From: an uncultured Dysgonomonas sp.
Lineage (GTDB): Bacteria > Bacteroidota > Bacteroidia > Bacteroidales > Dysgonomonadaceae
Assembly (NCBI RefSeq): GCF_934668725.1
Contig: NZ_CAKUOF010000001.1
Location: forward strand, 248,001-312,000
DNA: 64,000 bases
Direction: 5' to 3'
Numbering within the stretch: the first letter of the stretch is position 1; every line of letters starts with the position of its first letter. Below, one piece after another: positions 26,287-35,504 of the stretch. The translations under genes and the position numbers were made by a program. The notes beneath the pieces are model-generated. The model saw nothing but the letters and a program-made list of their open reading frames with translations. It made no database searches and was not told where the DNA came from.

Positions 26287-26858
26287 TGGAACTTAACTAC
26301 AAAATAATTCTGGCATCGAATTCACCCCGAAGAAAGGAATTACTATCTGGTCTCGATTTAGAGTACGAGGTTATGGTTTTACCCAATATTGATGAATCAT
26401 ACCCTTTAGATATACCAAAAGAAGAAGTAGCTCTGCATATTGCAAAGAAGAAAGCCATAGCTTATAAAGATTTATTATCAGAAAATAAATTAGTTATAAC
26501 TGCTGATACGGTAGTCGTTATTGATGACAAAATATTAGGCAAACCTATAGACGAGGCTGATGCAAAACAAATGCTCCAAAAATTATCAGGCAGAACTCAT
26601 CAGGTAATAACCGGCGTTTGTCTTACAACGAGTAATAAACAAAAGTCTTTCAGTGTAATTTCGGATGTCAGATTCTCGAATCTTGATGATTCAGAGATTG
26701 AGTACTATGTATCTCAATATAAACCCTTAGATAAAGCGGGAGCCTACGGAATACAGGAATGGATTGGGTACATAGGTGTAGAACACATCAGCGGTTCTTA
26801 CTTTAATGTAATGGGATTACCTATACAAAAGCTTTATCAAGAACTAAAAAAATTCTAA
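26286..26858 (+). CDS. maf: Maf-family nucleotide pyrophosphatase
   Basis: Hydrolyses noncanonical or modified nucleoside triphosphates; Maf proteins also affect septation in some bacteria. 190 residues, with the N-terminal signature ILASNSPRRKELLSG, ITADTVVV (about 74-81), KLSGRTHQVITGV and YGIQEWIG near the C-terminus. It starts on the last base of the kdsA stop and is followed 21 bases later by cinA. Confidence 0.94.
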   Translation: MELNYKIILASNSPRRKELLSGLDLEYEVMVLPNIDESYPLDIPKEEVALHIAKKKAIAYKDLLSENKLVITADTVVVIDDKILGKPIDEADAKQMLQKLSGRTHQVITGVCLTTSNKQKSFSVISDVRFSNLDDSEIEYYVSQYKPLDKAGAYGIQEWIGYIGVEHISGSYFNVMGLPIQKLYQELKKF

Positions 26859-26879
26859 GTATACATTTACATATTATAA

Positions 26880-28106
26880 ATGAAAATAGCAATAATTACT
26901 ATTGGTGATGAGATTCTCATTGGTCAGATAGTTGATACAAATTCTGCATGGATGTCTAAAAAACTCACAGAAGCAGGCTATGAAGTAGAAGAAAAAATTT
27001 CTATTGGAGATAATGCTCAGCAAATTAAAGATACCATCAAAAATGCTTTTGAACGAGTAGATGTTATACTTATAACGGGCGGTATTGGTCCAACTAAAGA
27101 TGATATTACAAAGAAAACTCTTTGCGAATACTTTGGAACAGAACTGGTCTTTGACGAATCTGTTCTTGCAAATATCAAACATGTAATCTCGAATTTTACG
27201 ACTCTCAATCCATTGACCCGAGATCAGGCCTATGTACCTAAGGATTGTACTGTAATCCAGAACAAAGTGGGTACTGCACCTATCACATGGTTCGAAAAGG
27301 GAAAGAAAGTATTAGTCTCAATGCCAGGAGTCCCATATGAGATGAAATACAATATGGAAAATGAAATTATCCCTCGTCTAAAAACTAAATACAATGCTGA
27401 AGCCTACGTTTCGCAAGTATTGCTTGTCGGAGGATATACCGAATCAAATTTAGCCATACATTTAACAGACTTCGAAAATAATCTTCCGGAAGGATTCGGA
27501 CTAGCATATCTCCCCTCTCCTCGTTTAATGAAATTAAGACTCTTTGTAAAAGGCGAACAACATACTAAAGAACTAGAGAATGAAGTTCGAAAACTTAAAA
27601 CTCTTTTAGGTGATGCTGTCATCGCAGAAAAAGATATTCCTCTCGAAAAAATATTAGGAGAACAATTATTAGAAAAAAAATTAACTATTGGAACTGCAGA
27701 AAGCTGTACTGGAGGATATATAGCTCATCTAATCACCTCTATTGCGGGGTCTTCAAGTTATTTTAAAGGTAGTATTGTTTCTTATTCAAATGAGATTAAA
27801 TGCAACGTTTTAAATGTTTCTGAGTCTAATCTTATCAAATATGGAGCAGTAAGTGAGTCTGTTGTTTCAGAAATGGTAAAAGGAGTTCAAAAGGCATTGA
27901 ATGTCGATTGTGCAATCGCTGTTTCAGGAATAGCGGGGCCAGACGGTGGAAGTGATGACAAACCTGTTGGAACTGTATGGATAGCAACAGCTGTTAAAGA
28001 TGAAATAAAAGTAAAAAGATATCAATTAGGAAAATATCGAGAGTCCAACATTGTAGGAGCCTCAAACATTGGACTTTTACAATTATTACGAATGATAAAA
28101 GATTGA
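26880..28106 (+). CDS. cinA: CinA-like protein, full length
   Basis: 408 residues with two domains: N-terminal molybdopterin-binding-like/ADP-ribose pyrophosphatase COG1058 domain (AIITIGDEILIGQIVDTNS, TGGIGPTKDD) and C-terminal NMN deamidase domain from about 255 (TAESCTGGYIAHLIT with the catalytic Ser, then GIAGPDGGSDDKPVGTVW). The protein acts in pyridine-nucleotide salvage; the name comes from competence induction. dprA is also in the window but 15 kb away. It probably ends the kdsA-maf-cinA operon. Confidence 0.94.
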   Translation: MKIAIITIGDEILIGQIVDTNSAWMSKKLTEAGYEVEEKISIGDNAQQIKDTIKNAFERVDVILITGGIGPTKDDITKKTLCEYFGTELVFDESVLANIKHVISNFTTLNPLTRDQAYVPKDCTVIQNKVGTAPITWFEKGKKVLVSMPGVPYEMKYNMENEIIPRLKTKYNAEAYVSQVLLVGGYTESNLAIHLTDFENNLPEGFGLAYLPSPRLMKLRLFVKGEQHTKELENEVRKLKTLLGDAVIAEKDIPLEKILGEQLLEKKLTIGTAESCTGGYIAHLITSIAGSSSYFKGSIVSYSNEIKCNVLNVSESNLIKYGAVSESVVSEMVKGVQKALNVDCAIAVSGIAGPDGGSDDKPVGTVWIATAVKDEIKVKRYQLGKYRESNIVGASNIGLLQLLRMIKD

Positions 28107-28113
28107 AACTACT

Positions 28114-28142
28114 TTGATAAAAAAAATAATATTATACTTTTG
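28114..28142 (+). promoter_or_regulatory. Promoter of the 175-residue lipoprotein gene
   Basis: TTG at 28114-28116, 18 bases, TACTTTTG at 28135-28142. It lies 45 bases before the ATG. Confidence 0.65.
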
Positions 28143-28186
28143 TGCCTGACTAAAATTAACTAACATTTTTAATTTATTTAGAATTT

Positions 28187-28714
28187 ATGAAAGCAATCAG
28201 CAAAATTTTCGGACTAATGCTTATTATAGCAATCGCTTTTAGTTCATGCAGCAGTGATGACAAAAAAACCGAAGCAACATTTGATGGTGTATGTAAACAC
28301 AGTCTTGCATTTGGAAATATTGATAAAGACAATATTACTACAACGCCAGAATCGATATCAGATTTAAATACTATGTTAAGTGATTATACATTTATTTCTC
28401 CAATTACTTCAGGTGTTCTTAACTTAACAGAAGTTACCTCTGTTAAAATAACAGGTCTTAAAAACGGGGTAACTCTTAAAAATTTCTCTTTATATATAAA
28501 TGACTCAAAGAAAGATTTTGGAGACATCATACCAGAGAAAGCTACACTTTATAATAGCAGTACTATTGATTATTTTAAAGATGTCTTCTATAAAATGGTT
28601 GCTCAGAAGAAAATAAGAGTAAAAGCAAGTTTTACTCCATCTGAAGATATCAAGTCTACAGATAATATAAAAGTGGAAATTGTATTTAATGGAAGATTTA
28701 CATATTGGCAATAA
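28187..28714 (+). CDS. Lipoprotein of unknown function
   Basis: 175 residues. Lipoprotein signal MKAISKIFGLMLIIAIAFSSC with Cys21, then SSDDKK and a soluble domain of about 145 residues of mixed beta-rich appearance (SVKITGLKNGVTLKNFSLYI, KVEIVFNGRFTYWQ). I do not recognise the family; the beta-sandwich-like layout is an impression. It has its own promoter and terminator, so it is monocistronic. Confidence 0.82.
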   Translation: MKAISKIFGLMLIIAIAFSSCSSDDKKTEATFDGVCKHSLAFGNIDKDNITTTPESISDLNTMLSDYTFISPITSGVLNLTEVTSVKITGLKNGVTLKNFSLYINDSKKDFGDIIPEKATLYNSSTIDYFKDVFYKMVAQKKIRVKASFTPSEDIKSTDNIKVEIVFNGRFTYWQ

Positions 28715-28740
28715 ATTATCCTATAATTATCTAAATATTA

Positions 28741-28771
28741 AAGAGAGAATAACATAATTCTCTCTTTTTTT
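28741..28771 (+). terminator. Terminator after the lipoprotein gene
   Basis: AAGAGAGAAT (28741-28750) pairs with ATTCTCTCTT (28757-28766) and runs into seven T. Confidence 0.87.
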
Positions 28772-28829
28772 ACATAAACAAGAACTAAAATCCATTTTAC
28801 ATTGTTATATAAAGGTAAAAAATACTATT

Positions 28830-29372
28830 ATGCATAAAATCATATTTACTATACTGATGACTCTTATTATAAGCTCAACTATGGCACAACAAAAATCACT
28901 ATATAATTTTGAAGTAAAAGATATTGATGAAAATCAATTTGATATGTCCAGTTTAAAAGGGAAAAAAGTATTGATTGTTAATGTGGCTTCCAAATGTGGT
29001 TTAACACCGCAATACGAGCAGCTAGAAAAACTGTATCAACAATATAAAGATCAAAATTTCATTGTTATTGGCTTTCCTTCAAATGATTTTAAAGAACAAG
29101 AACCAGGTACTAATAAGGAGATAAAAGAATTCTGTACACTAAATTATGGAGTGACCTTCCCCATAATGGACAAAGTAACGGTTATTGGCGAAAATAAAGC
29201 TCCAATTTACAAATGGCTAACTGAAAAATCCGAAAATTCTAAATTTGATGCTGAAGTTCAATGGAATTTTCAAAAATTCATGATTGATGAAAATGGACAA
29301 CTTGTTGACTTTGTCCTACCCAAAGAGAGTCCTCTATCAGAAAAAATAATTTCTTGGATTGAAAAAAAATAA
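28830..29372 (+). CDS. Exported glutathione-peroxidase-family thiol peroxidase
   Basis: 180 residues with a signal peptide (1-19, ending STMA). The peroxidatic Cys is in NVASKCGLTPQY (about Cys53), with GFPSNDF and VQWNFQKFMID supplying the Gln and Trp of the active site. A Cys in EIKEFCTLNYG could act as resolving residue with thioredoxin, as in most bacterial Cys-type members. It reduces peroxides, probably in the periplasm. Confidence 0.93.
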   Translation: MHKIIFTILMTLIISSTMAQQKSLYNFEVKDIDENQFDMSSLKGKKVLIVNVASKCGLTPQYEQLEKLYQQYKDQNFIVIGFPSNDFKEQEPGTNKEIKEFCTLNYGVTFPIMDKVTVIGENKAPIYKWLTEKSENSKFDAEVQWNFQKFMIDENGQLVDFVLPKESPLSEKIISWIEKK

Positions 29373-29435
29373 CCTTAATAGAACAACAAGATTAAAATAT
29401 AACATAAAAAGTTTCGATAATTTAACTTAAAATCG

Positions 29436-29443
29436 TAACATTG
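29436..29443 (+). promoter_or_regulatory. Possible -7 element before the OmpA-family gene
   Basis: TAACATTG is one base from TAnnTTTG, with TTTC 20 bases upstream. Weak match in the expected place, 58 bases before the start codon. Confidence 0.3.
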
Positions 29444-29501
29444 CAGTGTAGAATAGGACATTCTATTCTGTATTAATGTAAACTTAATAGAAATTACAAA
29501 T

Positions 29502-30629
29502 ATGAAAAAGATTATTTTAGTAGCAGCAACTGCTTTGCTGTCTATATCAGGTTTTGCACAAGAAAAAGCAATTAAGAATTATGGTTTTTGGGATAACTGG
29601 TTTATTCAAGGACAAGTTGGAGTTTCTCATACATTCAGTGAAAACTATAAAAGAACAGACCTTACTAATTTATTAAGTCCGCATGTAGCAATATCTGCCG
29701 GTAAATACTTCTCTCCTATTGCTGGAGCACGTTTACAAGTAGGAGGCTGGGAAGCTAAGAGTTTCTTATTAAGCGACAGGAGAACTTACAAATACAATTA
29801 TATCCAGACAAGCCTTGATGGTCTTTTAAATTTGACCAATCTCTTTACACCTTACCAAGGTGATAAAATGTTTAACCTATATGGTATTATGGGAATTGGG
29901 TATGTTCATAATTTTGGAGATTCTGAAGTAGGAGTAAAAACTCAAAACTCAATTATTCCACGCGTTGGACTTCAAGCTGACTTCCGTTTAAATGATGATT
30001 TAAGTATCAACTTGGAAACTGTAGGAAACTTGATGGCTGACCAATTTAACGGAATTGTTGGAGGACGAAAGAATGATGCTACTCTAAATGTATTAGTAGG
30101 TCTTACATATCGCTTCAACAAGGGTGGATTTGCACTTGTTGATGTAGCTGATCCAGCACAAATTCAAGCTTTAAATGACCAAATCAATGCTCAAAGATCT
30201 CAACTGAGAGATAAAGACAGAGATATCCAAAAATATCAAGCAGAAATTTCTCGTCTTGCAGCTCAGCCTACTGTTGTAGAGGAAGTTGTAGGTGAAACAG
30301 AAGTATTGATGAATGCAGTAGTAGTATTCCGTTTAGGAAGTGCTAAACTAGAGCAAAATCAAGATATCAATATTTACAATGCAGCTAAATATCTACAAGA
30401 AAATCCTAATGTAAAAATTACTGTTACAGGATATGCAGATAAAGCAACCGGTACACCTGCAATTAATCAAAGGTTGTCAGAACAACGTGCACAAGCAGTA
30501 GCTGACATACTTATTAATAAATATGGTATTGCATCAGATCGTATCAACGTTCAAGCTAGTGGTGACAGAGAACAACCATTCCAAATTGATGCTTGGAACC
30601 GTGTAGTAATCTTTACTGCAAACAATTAA
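29502..30629 (+). CDS. OmpA-family outer-membrane protein
   Basis: 375 residues: signal peptide (1-19), a beta-barrel with alternating hydrophobic strands (about 25-210), a coiled-coil-like stretch (AQIQALNDQINAQRSQLRDK, about 218-255) and a C-terminal OmpA peptidoglycan-binding domain (about 270-370) with VVFRLGSAKLEQNQ and NQRLSEQRAQAVADILI. The predicted role is an outer-membrane porin-like anchor to the cell wall. It appears monocistronic, followed by a strong terminator. Codon use suggests high expression. Confidence 0.94.
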   Translation: MKKIILVAATALLSISGFAQEKAIKNYGFWDNWFIQGQVGVSHTFSENYKRTDLTNLLSPHVAISAGKYFSPIAGARLQVGGWEAKSFLLSDRRTYKYNYIQTSLDGLLNLTNLFTPYQGDKMFNLYGIMGIGYVHNFGDSEVGVKTQNSIIPRVGLQADFRLNDDLSINLETVGNLMADQFNGIVGGRKNDATLNVLVGLTYRFNKGGFALVDVADPAQIQALNDQINAQRSQLRDKDRDIQKYQAEISRLAAQPTVVEEVVGETEVLMNAVVVFRLGSAKLEQNQDINIYNAAKYLQENPNVKITVTGYADKATGTPAINQRLSEQRAQAVADILINKYGIASDRINVQASGDREQPFQIDAWNRVVIFTANN

Positions 30630-30650
30630 TAAAACTTATCCTTATAATAG

Positions 30651-30684
30651 AAAAGGAGTTGCTTCTAATAAGCAGCTCCTTTTT
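30651..30684 (+). terminator. Terminator after the OmpA-family gene
   Basis: AAAAGGAGTTGCT pairs with AGCAGCTCCTTTT (one G-U) around TCTAATA and ends in T5. Confidence 0.87.
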
Positions 30685-30970
30685 ATTTTCGTTCTATCTA
30701 TCTCTTTTAATCATATAAATCTTACTTTATTTCAGAAGTAAGATTTATCACATAAGTACACACCCAATAAACAACTCATAAACAGTATTTTACAAATAAA
30801 AGCTAATAAAAGATGCTAAATATCTATTCTTATAACAGACAAACTAAAACTTTTGACAGAAGAAAGTTTATAAAGAGATAGACTAGTTGTTATTATCTAT
30901 AACTTTTTCATTATCCACATCAAAAAAACTCTTTTCTATTTTTATACATAAAAAAATTTTATAGAAAAGA
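30685..30970. other. Noncoding stretch between the OmpA and mutase transcription units
   Basis: No open reading frame. The only clear structure is the 13-bp inverted repeat at 30715-30748. The rest is AT-rich. Confidence 0.6.
30715..30748. repeat. Perfect 13-bp inverted repeat
   Basis: ATAAATCTTACTT and AAGTAAGATTTAT flank TATTTCAG. Neither side has a T-run, so it is not a normal terminator. It lies 31 bases after the OmpA terminator. Confidence 0.75.
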
Positions 30971-31005
30971 AAAAAAGTCGCTCTCATTATTGAGAGCGAC
31001 TTTTA
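30971..31005 (-). terminator. Terminator of the mutA-mutB operon
   Basis: AAAAGTCGCTCTCA and TGAGAGCGACTTTT form a 14-bp perfect stem with loop TTAT. On the minus strand it ends in a T-run, 22 bases after the mutB stop codon. Confidence 0.9.
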
Positions 31006-31026
31006 ATATTATAAAATCTATACAGA

Positions 31027-33174
31027 TTAATCTGCCAATAGTATTTCCATCATTTGAACAGCAGCCTTAGCAACAGAAGTTCCAGGTCCAAAGATAGCAG
31101 CTACACCAGCTTTATAAAGGAAATCATAATCTTGAGCAGGAATAACCCCACCTGCAATTACAATAATATCCTCACGACCCAATTTCTTAAGTTCTTCCAT
31201 TACCTGTGGAATAAGAGTCTTATGACCTGCAGCAAGAGAAGATACTCCAAGAACATTTACGTCATTTTCTACAGCTTGACGGGCAGCCTCTTCGGGAGTT
31301 TGGAACAAAGGTCCCATATCTACATCAAAGCCACAGTCTGCATAACCTGTTGCAACCACTTTTGCTCCACGATCGTGGCCGTCTTGTCCCATCTTTGCAA
31401 TCATGATACGAGGTTGACGACCTTCCTTCTTCGCAAATTTTTCTACTAGTTCACAAGCTTCTTGGAACGTTGGATCTTTTTTAGTTTCTGATGAATACAC
31501 ACCTGATATAGTTCTAATTACAGCTTTATAACGACCTACTACTTCTTCACAAGCATCCGAAATTTCACCCAATGTTGCACGAAGACGAGCAGCTTCTACT
31601 GCTAACTCAAGCAAGTTTCCCTTCCCGGTTTTTACACATTCGGTAATTGCAGCAAGAGCTTTTTCAACGGCAGCATTATCTCGTTTTGATTTCAATTCGT
31701 TCAAACGCTCTATCTGTTGACGACGTACTTCGGTATTGTCAACATCAAGAATATCAATAGGATCTTCTTTTTCAAGGCGATATTTATTAACACCAATGAT
31801 AGTTTGTTGTTGAGAGTCAATCTTAGCTTGGGTACGAGCAGCAGCTTCTTCGATACGCATCTTAGGAAGACCTGTTTCGATAGCTTTAGCCATCCCGCCT
31901 AATTTCTCAACTTCTTGAATCAGATCCCATGCTTTGTGAACCAATTCATTAGTTAAAGTCTCAACATAATAGGAACCAGCCCAAGGGTCGATTTCTTTAC
32001 AAATTTGAGTTTCTTCTTGTATGTAGATTTGAGTATTACGAGCAATACGAGCCGAAAAATCTGTTGGCAATGCAATAGCTTCATCCAAAGCATTCGTGTG
32101 AAGTGATTGTGTATGCCCCAACGCAGCAGCCATAGCCTCGATACAAGTACGTCCAATATTATTAAATGGATCTTGCTCAGTCAATGACCATCCTGATGTT
32201 TGAGAGTGGGTACGAAGTGCCAACGATTTTGGGTTTTTAGCACCAAAACTCTTAACAATCTTAGCCCATAACAAACGACCTGCACGCATCTTAGCAATTT
32301 CCATGAAGTGATTCATACCAATTGCCCAAAAGAACGATAAACGAGGAGCAAAAGCATCAACATCAATACCTGCATTGATACCAGCACGCAGATATTCCAT
32401 ACCATCAGCTAAAGTATAAGCCAATTCGATATCGGCGGTAGCACCTGCTTCTTGCATGTGATATCCAGAAATAGATATAGAATTGAACTTAGGCATCTTT
32501 TGAGATGTATATTCAAATATATCAGCTATGATTTTCATAGAGAATGCAGGTGGATAAATATATGTATTACGCACCATGAATTCTTTCAAAATATCATTTT
32601 GAATAGTACCTGCCATTTCTTCCAGTTTAGCACCTTGCTCCAATCCGGCATTGATATAGAAAGCCAATACAGGAAGAACTGCACCATTCATAGTCATAGA
32701 TACAGACATTTGATTCAATGGAATACCATCAAACAATACTTTCATATCTTCAACCGAACAGATAGAAACCCCAGCTTTCCCAACATCACCTACTACACGA
32801 GGATGATCAGCATCATATCCACGGTGAGTAGCTAAGTCAAAAGCAACAGAAAGTCCTTTTTGACCTGAGGCTAGGTTACGACGGTAAAAAGCATTTGATT
32901 CACTTGCTGTAGAAAAACCTGCATATTGGCGGATAGTCCAAGGACGCATTGCATACATACCAGAGTATGGTCCACGAACAAATGGAGGTAATCCCGAAGC
33001 ATAGTTCAAATGCTCCATTCCTTCCAAGTCTTCTTTTGTATAAACTGGTTTCACAGGAATTAATTCTGGAGTAACCCAGTCTGCTGTATTCCCATTAGCT
33101 GCAGACCATTCTGCAACATTATTGGTTGCAAAACCTGCATTTTTAATATCTATATTTTTAAAATTTGGTTTCAT
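31027..33174 (-). CDS. mutB: Methylmalonyl-CoA mutase, large (catalytic) subunit
   Basis: Interconverts succinyl-CoA and methylmalonyl-CoA with adenosylcobalamin, the key step of propionate formation from succinate. 715 residues: a TIM-barrel substrate domain with GLSVAFDLATHRGYD and SQTSGWSLTEQDP, and a C-terminal cobalamin domain with DGHDRG (the His that ligates cobalt), GVSSLAAGHK and VIAGGVIP. It starts 18 bases after the small-subunit stop codon, so the two are one operon. The dimer acts in the cytoplasm. Confidence 0.97.
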   Translation of the reverse strand: MKPNFKNIDIKNAGFATNNVAEWSAANGNTADWVTPELIPVKPVYTKEDLEGMEHLNYASGLPPFVRGPYSGMYAMRPWTIRQYAGFSTASESNAFYRRNLASGQKGLSVAFDLATHRGYDADHPRVVGDVGKAGVSICSVEDMKVLFDGIPLNQMSVSMTMNGAVLPVLAFYINAGLEQGAKLEEMAGTIQNDILKEFMVRNTYIYPPAFSMKIIADIFEYTSQKMPKFNSISISGYHMQEAGATADIELAYTLADGMEYLRAGINAGIDVDAFAPRLSFFWAIGMNHFMEIAKMRAGRLLWAKIVKSFGAKNPKSLALRTHSQTSGWSLTEQDPFNNIGRTCIEAMAAALGHTQSLHTNALDEAIALPTDFSARIARNTQIYIQEETQICKEIDPWAGSYYVETLTNELVHKAWDLIQEVEKLGGMAKAIETGLPKMRIEEAAARTQAKIDSQQQTIIGVNKYRLEKEDPIDILDVDNTEVRRQQIERLNELKSKRDNAAVEKALAAITECVKTGKGNLLELAVEAARLRATLGEISDACEEVVGRYKAVIRTISGVYSSETKKDPTFQEACELVEKFAKKEGRQPRIMIAKMGQDGHDRGAKVVATGYADCGFDVDMGPLFQTPEEAARQAVENDVNVLGVSSLAAGHKTLIPQVMEELKKLGREDIIVIAGGVIPAQDYDFLYKAGVAAIFGPGTSVAKAAVQMMEILLAD

Positions 33175-33192
33175 TATTTTCCTTCTTTAGCA

Positions 33193-35088
33193 TTAATTGA
33201 TTCCTAATACAGCGTTAAATTTCTTCAATGTCTCAAGAACATTGCTCTTAACGTTAACGAAGTTTTCAATGCCTATAGCTTTCAGGTCATCCGTACATGC
33301 AGGAGCACCTGCAACTACAAACTGTTCTTTACCTTTCACCAAGTTATAAGCCTCTGGAGCCAAAGTTGCATATTCATCATCACTAGAACAAAGCACTATG
33401 ATGTCTGCTTTCTTCTCACGTGCAGCTTTCACCCCTTCTTCTACAGTTTGAAACCCTAAGTTATCAATTACTTTATAACCTGCACAAGCAAAGAAGTTAC
33501 TAGAGAACTGAGAACGAGCCAAGCGCATTGCCAAACTACCAATTGTAAGCATAAATACAACCGGAGTTTTACCTGATTTCTCGGTAGCAAGACGTAATTT
33601 TTCAAAATCTGCAGCTAAACGAGTATTAGGAAGTGGTTGGAATTGAGCAGCAGAGCTATCTGTTGAACAGCCACAACTACAACCATCTTTAACAATTTTA
33701 TTACCTGCAGTTTCGGAGAAATTTGGATACTGATTAGTTCCCAACAGAATCTCACGGCGTGTAGCTAATGATTTAAAGCGATTATCAGAAGATGCCTTAA
33801 TTGCACCTTGTACAACACCGGCTTTAAGAGCTTCGTAAAAACCGTTCTGATCTATTTCCAGAAACAATTTCCAAGCCTGATCAGCTATAGATACAGTTAA
33901 ATTTTCAATATAATATGAACCGGCAGAAGGGTCTGTAATTTTATCAAAATGACACTCTTCTTTCAACAATAATTGTTGATTACGAGCAATTCTTTCTGAA
34001 AAATTATCTGAGTCTTTAAATGGCTCATCAAAAGGTAATACAGTCAAAGAATTTACTCCTGCAATAGATGCTGACATAGCTTCAGTCTGAGAACGAAGTA
34101 AGTTTACATGAGCATCAAAAACAGTCATATTATAAGTAGATGTTTCAGCATGCATATATATTTTAGATGCACAACGACAAATTCCATCTTCCGATTTATT
34201 AGGACATTCATGCTTACATAATGGATTGTATGCAGCTACAATTTCAGCCCACAACCAACGTGCAGCTCTGAACTTAGCTATTTCCATGAAATAATTAGCA
34301 CCAATACCAAAGTTGAATTTGATTTTCTTGGCAACCAATGCTGTGTCTAACCCTGCTTCAACTAATTTACTTAGAATTTCGTTTCCGTTTGCTAAAGCAT
34401 ATCCTAGTTCTTGGTAAATATATGCTCCCGCATTATTAAGTTTATTAGCATTTACGTTCAGCACCCTGAAACGAGGAAGTGTAGCAGCAGCAGTTACTAT
34501 TTCGGCAGCTTGTTTTACCCATCCAGCATTATCAACACCTTTTTTCAAAATAGTTTTGAATGGATCATAATTTACAGAACCGAAGCATTTCAATAAATCT
34601 ACATCTTTCGATTTTAGATAGTCGGCCAAAATCTTTACTAGCTCTAAAGATTTTCTGTGACAAGTTGAAAAGTTCAATTCAACAGCCTCCGGACAAATAT
34701 CATTCAATAGAGTTTTGATGTTTTCAGCATTCACATCATCACCTTTGATAATAAATCCAAGAGAAGTAATTCCTTTATTTAAAACCTCTAATGCTTTTGC
34801 GTTAGCTGCTTTAAAATCAACCACAGTAATGTCTTGACGAACATACCAGTCGTTATCTTTTTTTGTACCTCTCACATAAGGAAATTCTCCAGGTAAAACA
34901 TCTACTGTTTTAAGTCCTTCAATGTTTTCATTTCTGTAAAAAGGATTTACTTTAAAACCCTCGTCTGTTTTCCAAACAAGTTTTTTTTCGAAATCAGCGC
35001 CTTTCAGATCAGCAGTGATTTTTGCCATCCACTCTTCTGTAGATATGGCTGGAAAATCTGTAAAAAGCTTTTCTTTTAAATTTGCCAT
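33193..35088 (-). CDS. mutA: Methylmalonyl-CoA mutase, small subunit
   Basis: 631 residues. Homologous to the large subunit over its length, but the C-terminal domain lacks the DxHxxG cobalamin motif, as expected for the structural partner. FNFGIGANYFMEIAKFRAARWLW and SAGSYYIENLT are barrel features. Two Cys-rich segments stand out: LCKHECPNKSEDGICRC within the barrel (about 34165-34235) and DGCSCGC in the linker (about 33668-33690), possibly metal sites. It is the first gene of the operon, preceded by a long structured leader. Confidence 0.94.
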   Translation of the reverse strand: MANLKEKLFTDFPAISTEEWMAKITADLKGADFEKKLVWKTDEGFKVNPFYRNENIEGLKTVDVLPGEFPYVRGTKKDNDWYVRQDITVVDFKAANAKALEVLNKGITSLGFIIKGDDVNAENIKTLLNDICPEAVELNFSTCHRKSLELVKILADYLKSKDVDLLKCFGSVNYDPFKTILKKGVDNAGWVKQAAEIVTAAATLPRFRVLNVNANKLNNAGAYIYQELGYALANGNEILSKLVEAGLDTALVAKKIKFNFGIGANYFMEIAKFRAARWLWAEIVAAYNPLCKHECPNKSEDGICRCASKIYMHAETSTYNMTVFDAHVNLLRSQTEAMSASIAGVNSLTVLPFDEPFKDSDNFSERIARNQQLLLKEECHFDKITDPSAGSYYIENLTVSIADQAWKLFLEIDQNGFYEALKAGVVQGAIKASSDNRFKSLATRREILLGTNQYPNFSETAGNKIVKDGCSCGCSTDSSAAQFQPLPNTRLAADFEKLRLATEKSGKTPVVFMLTIGSLAMRLARSQFSSNFFACAGYKVIDNLGFQTVEEGVKAAREKKADIIVLCSSDDEYATLAPEAYNLVKGKEQFVVAGAPACTDDLKAIGIENFVNVKSNVLETLKKFNAVLGIN

Positions 35089-35223
35089 GGTTATAAATAA
35101 TGTTTTAGTATATAGTTTATTCGATTGACAATGAACGGCTTTCGATATATAAAATCTATTAATATATAGATAAATACTTATTCTACCTGAAAGTGACTCA
35201 CTTATATATCGAAAAGAGACTCA
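35089..35223 (-). promoter_or_regulatory. Structured 5' leader of mutA-mutB
   Basis: In the minus-strand transcript TTTCGATATATA (35214-35203) pairs over 12 bp with TATATATCGAAA (35151-35140). This stem encloses AAGTGAGTCACTT, a palindrome, and ATCTAT/ATAGAT with a 6-base loop. The layout suggests a regulatory RNA, but no cobalamin-riboswitch B12 box (GCCACTG) was seen. Region is AT-rich, so chance pairing is possible. Confidence 0.4.
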
Positions 35224-35231
35224 CAAAAGTA
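35224..35231 (-). promoter_or_regulatory. Putative -7 element of mutA
   Basis: The minus strand reads TACTTTTG, a TAnnTTTG match, 136 bases before the mutA start, implying a leader of about 130 bases. No -33 box at normal spacing. Confidence 0.45.
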
Positions 35232-35418
35232 AAATATTTTGTTTGGTTTATAAAGTTTTTCAAGGATAATTTAAACCTATCAATTTCTTTATAGTTGAAT
35301 ATCGACTATAACCACTCCCAAAAGTGTATCTTCTCCCTCACCTTCGATCTTTAAGTAAGCTTAAGAAACTTCTGTCTCTTTTTATTCAAAACAAAGAATA
35401 AAATATCCATTTTATTTA

Positions 35419-35448
35419 TTGGTTAGTTAAATACTCCTAGTATTTTTG
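35419..35448 (+). promoter_or_regulatory. Promoter of the GT2 glycosyltransferase gene
   Basis: TTG at 35419-35421, 19 bases, TATTTTTG at 35441-35448. With transcription starting near 35455, an ATG at 35463 would have almost no leader, favouring the start at 35505. Confidence 0.6.
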
Positions 35449-35504
35449 TTATAATTTCGATTATGCCAAACCTATTTTATTATTCAATTGAGAAATCTAA
35501 GATG

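Noticed and set aside
35224..35231. Cobalamin riboswitch before mutA
   Set aside because: No B12 box GCCACTG and wrong overall pattern.
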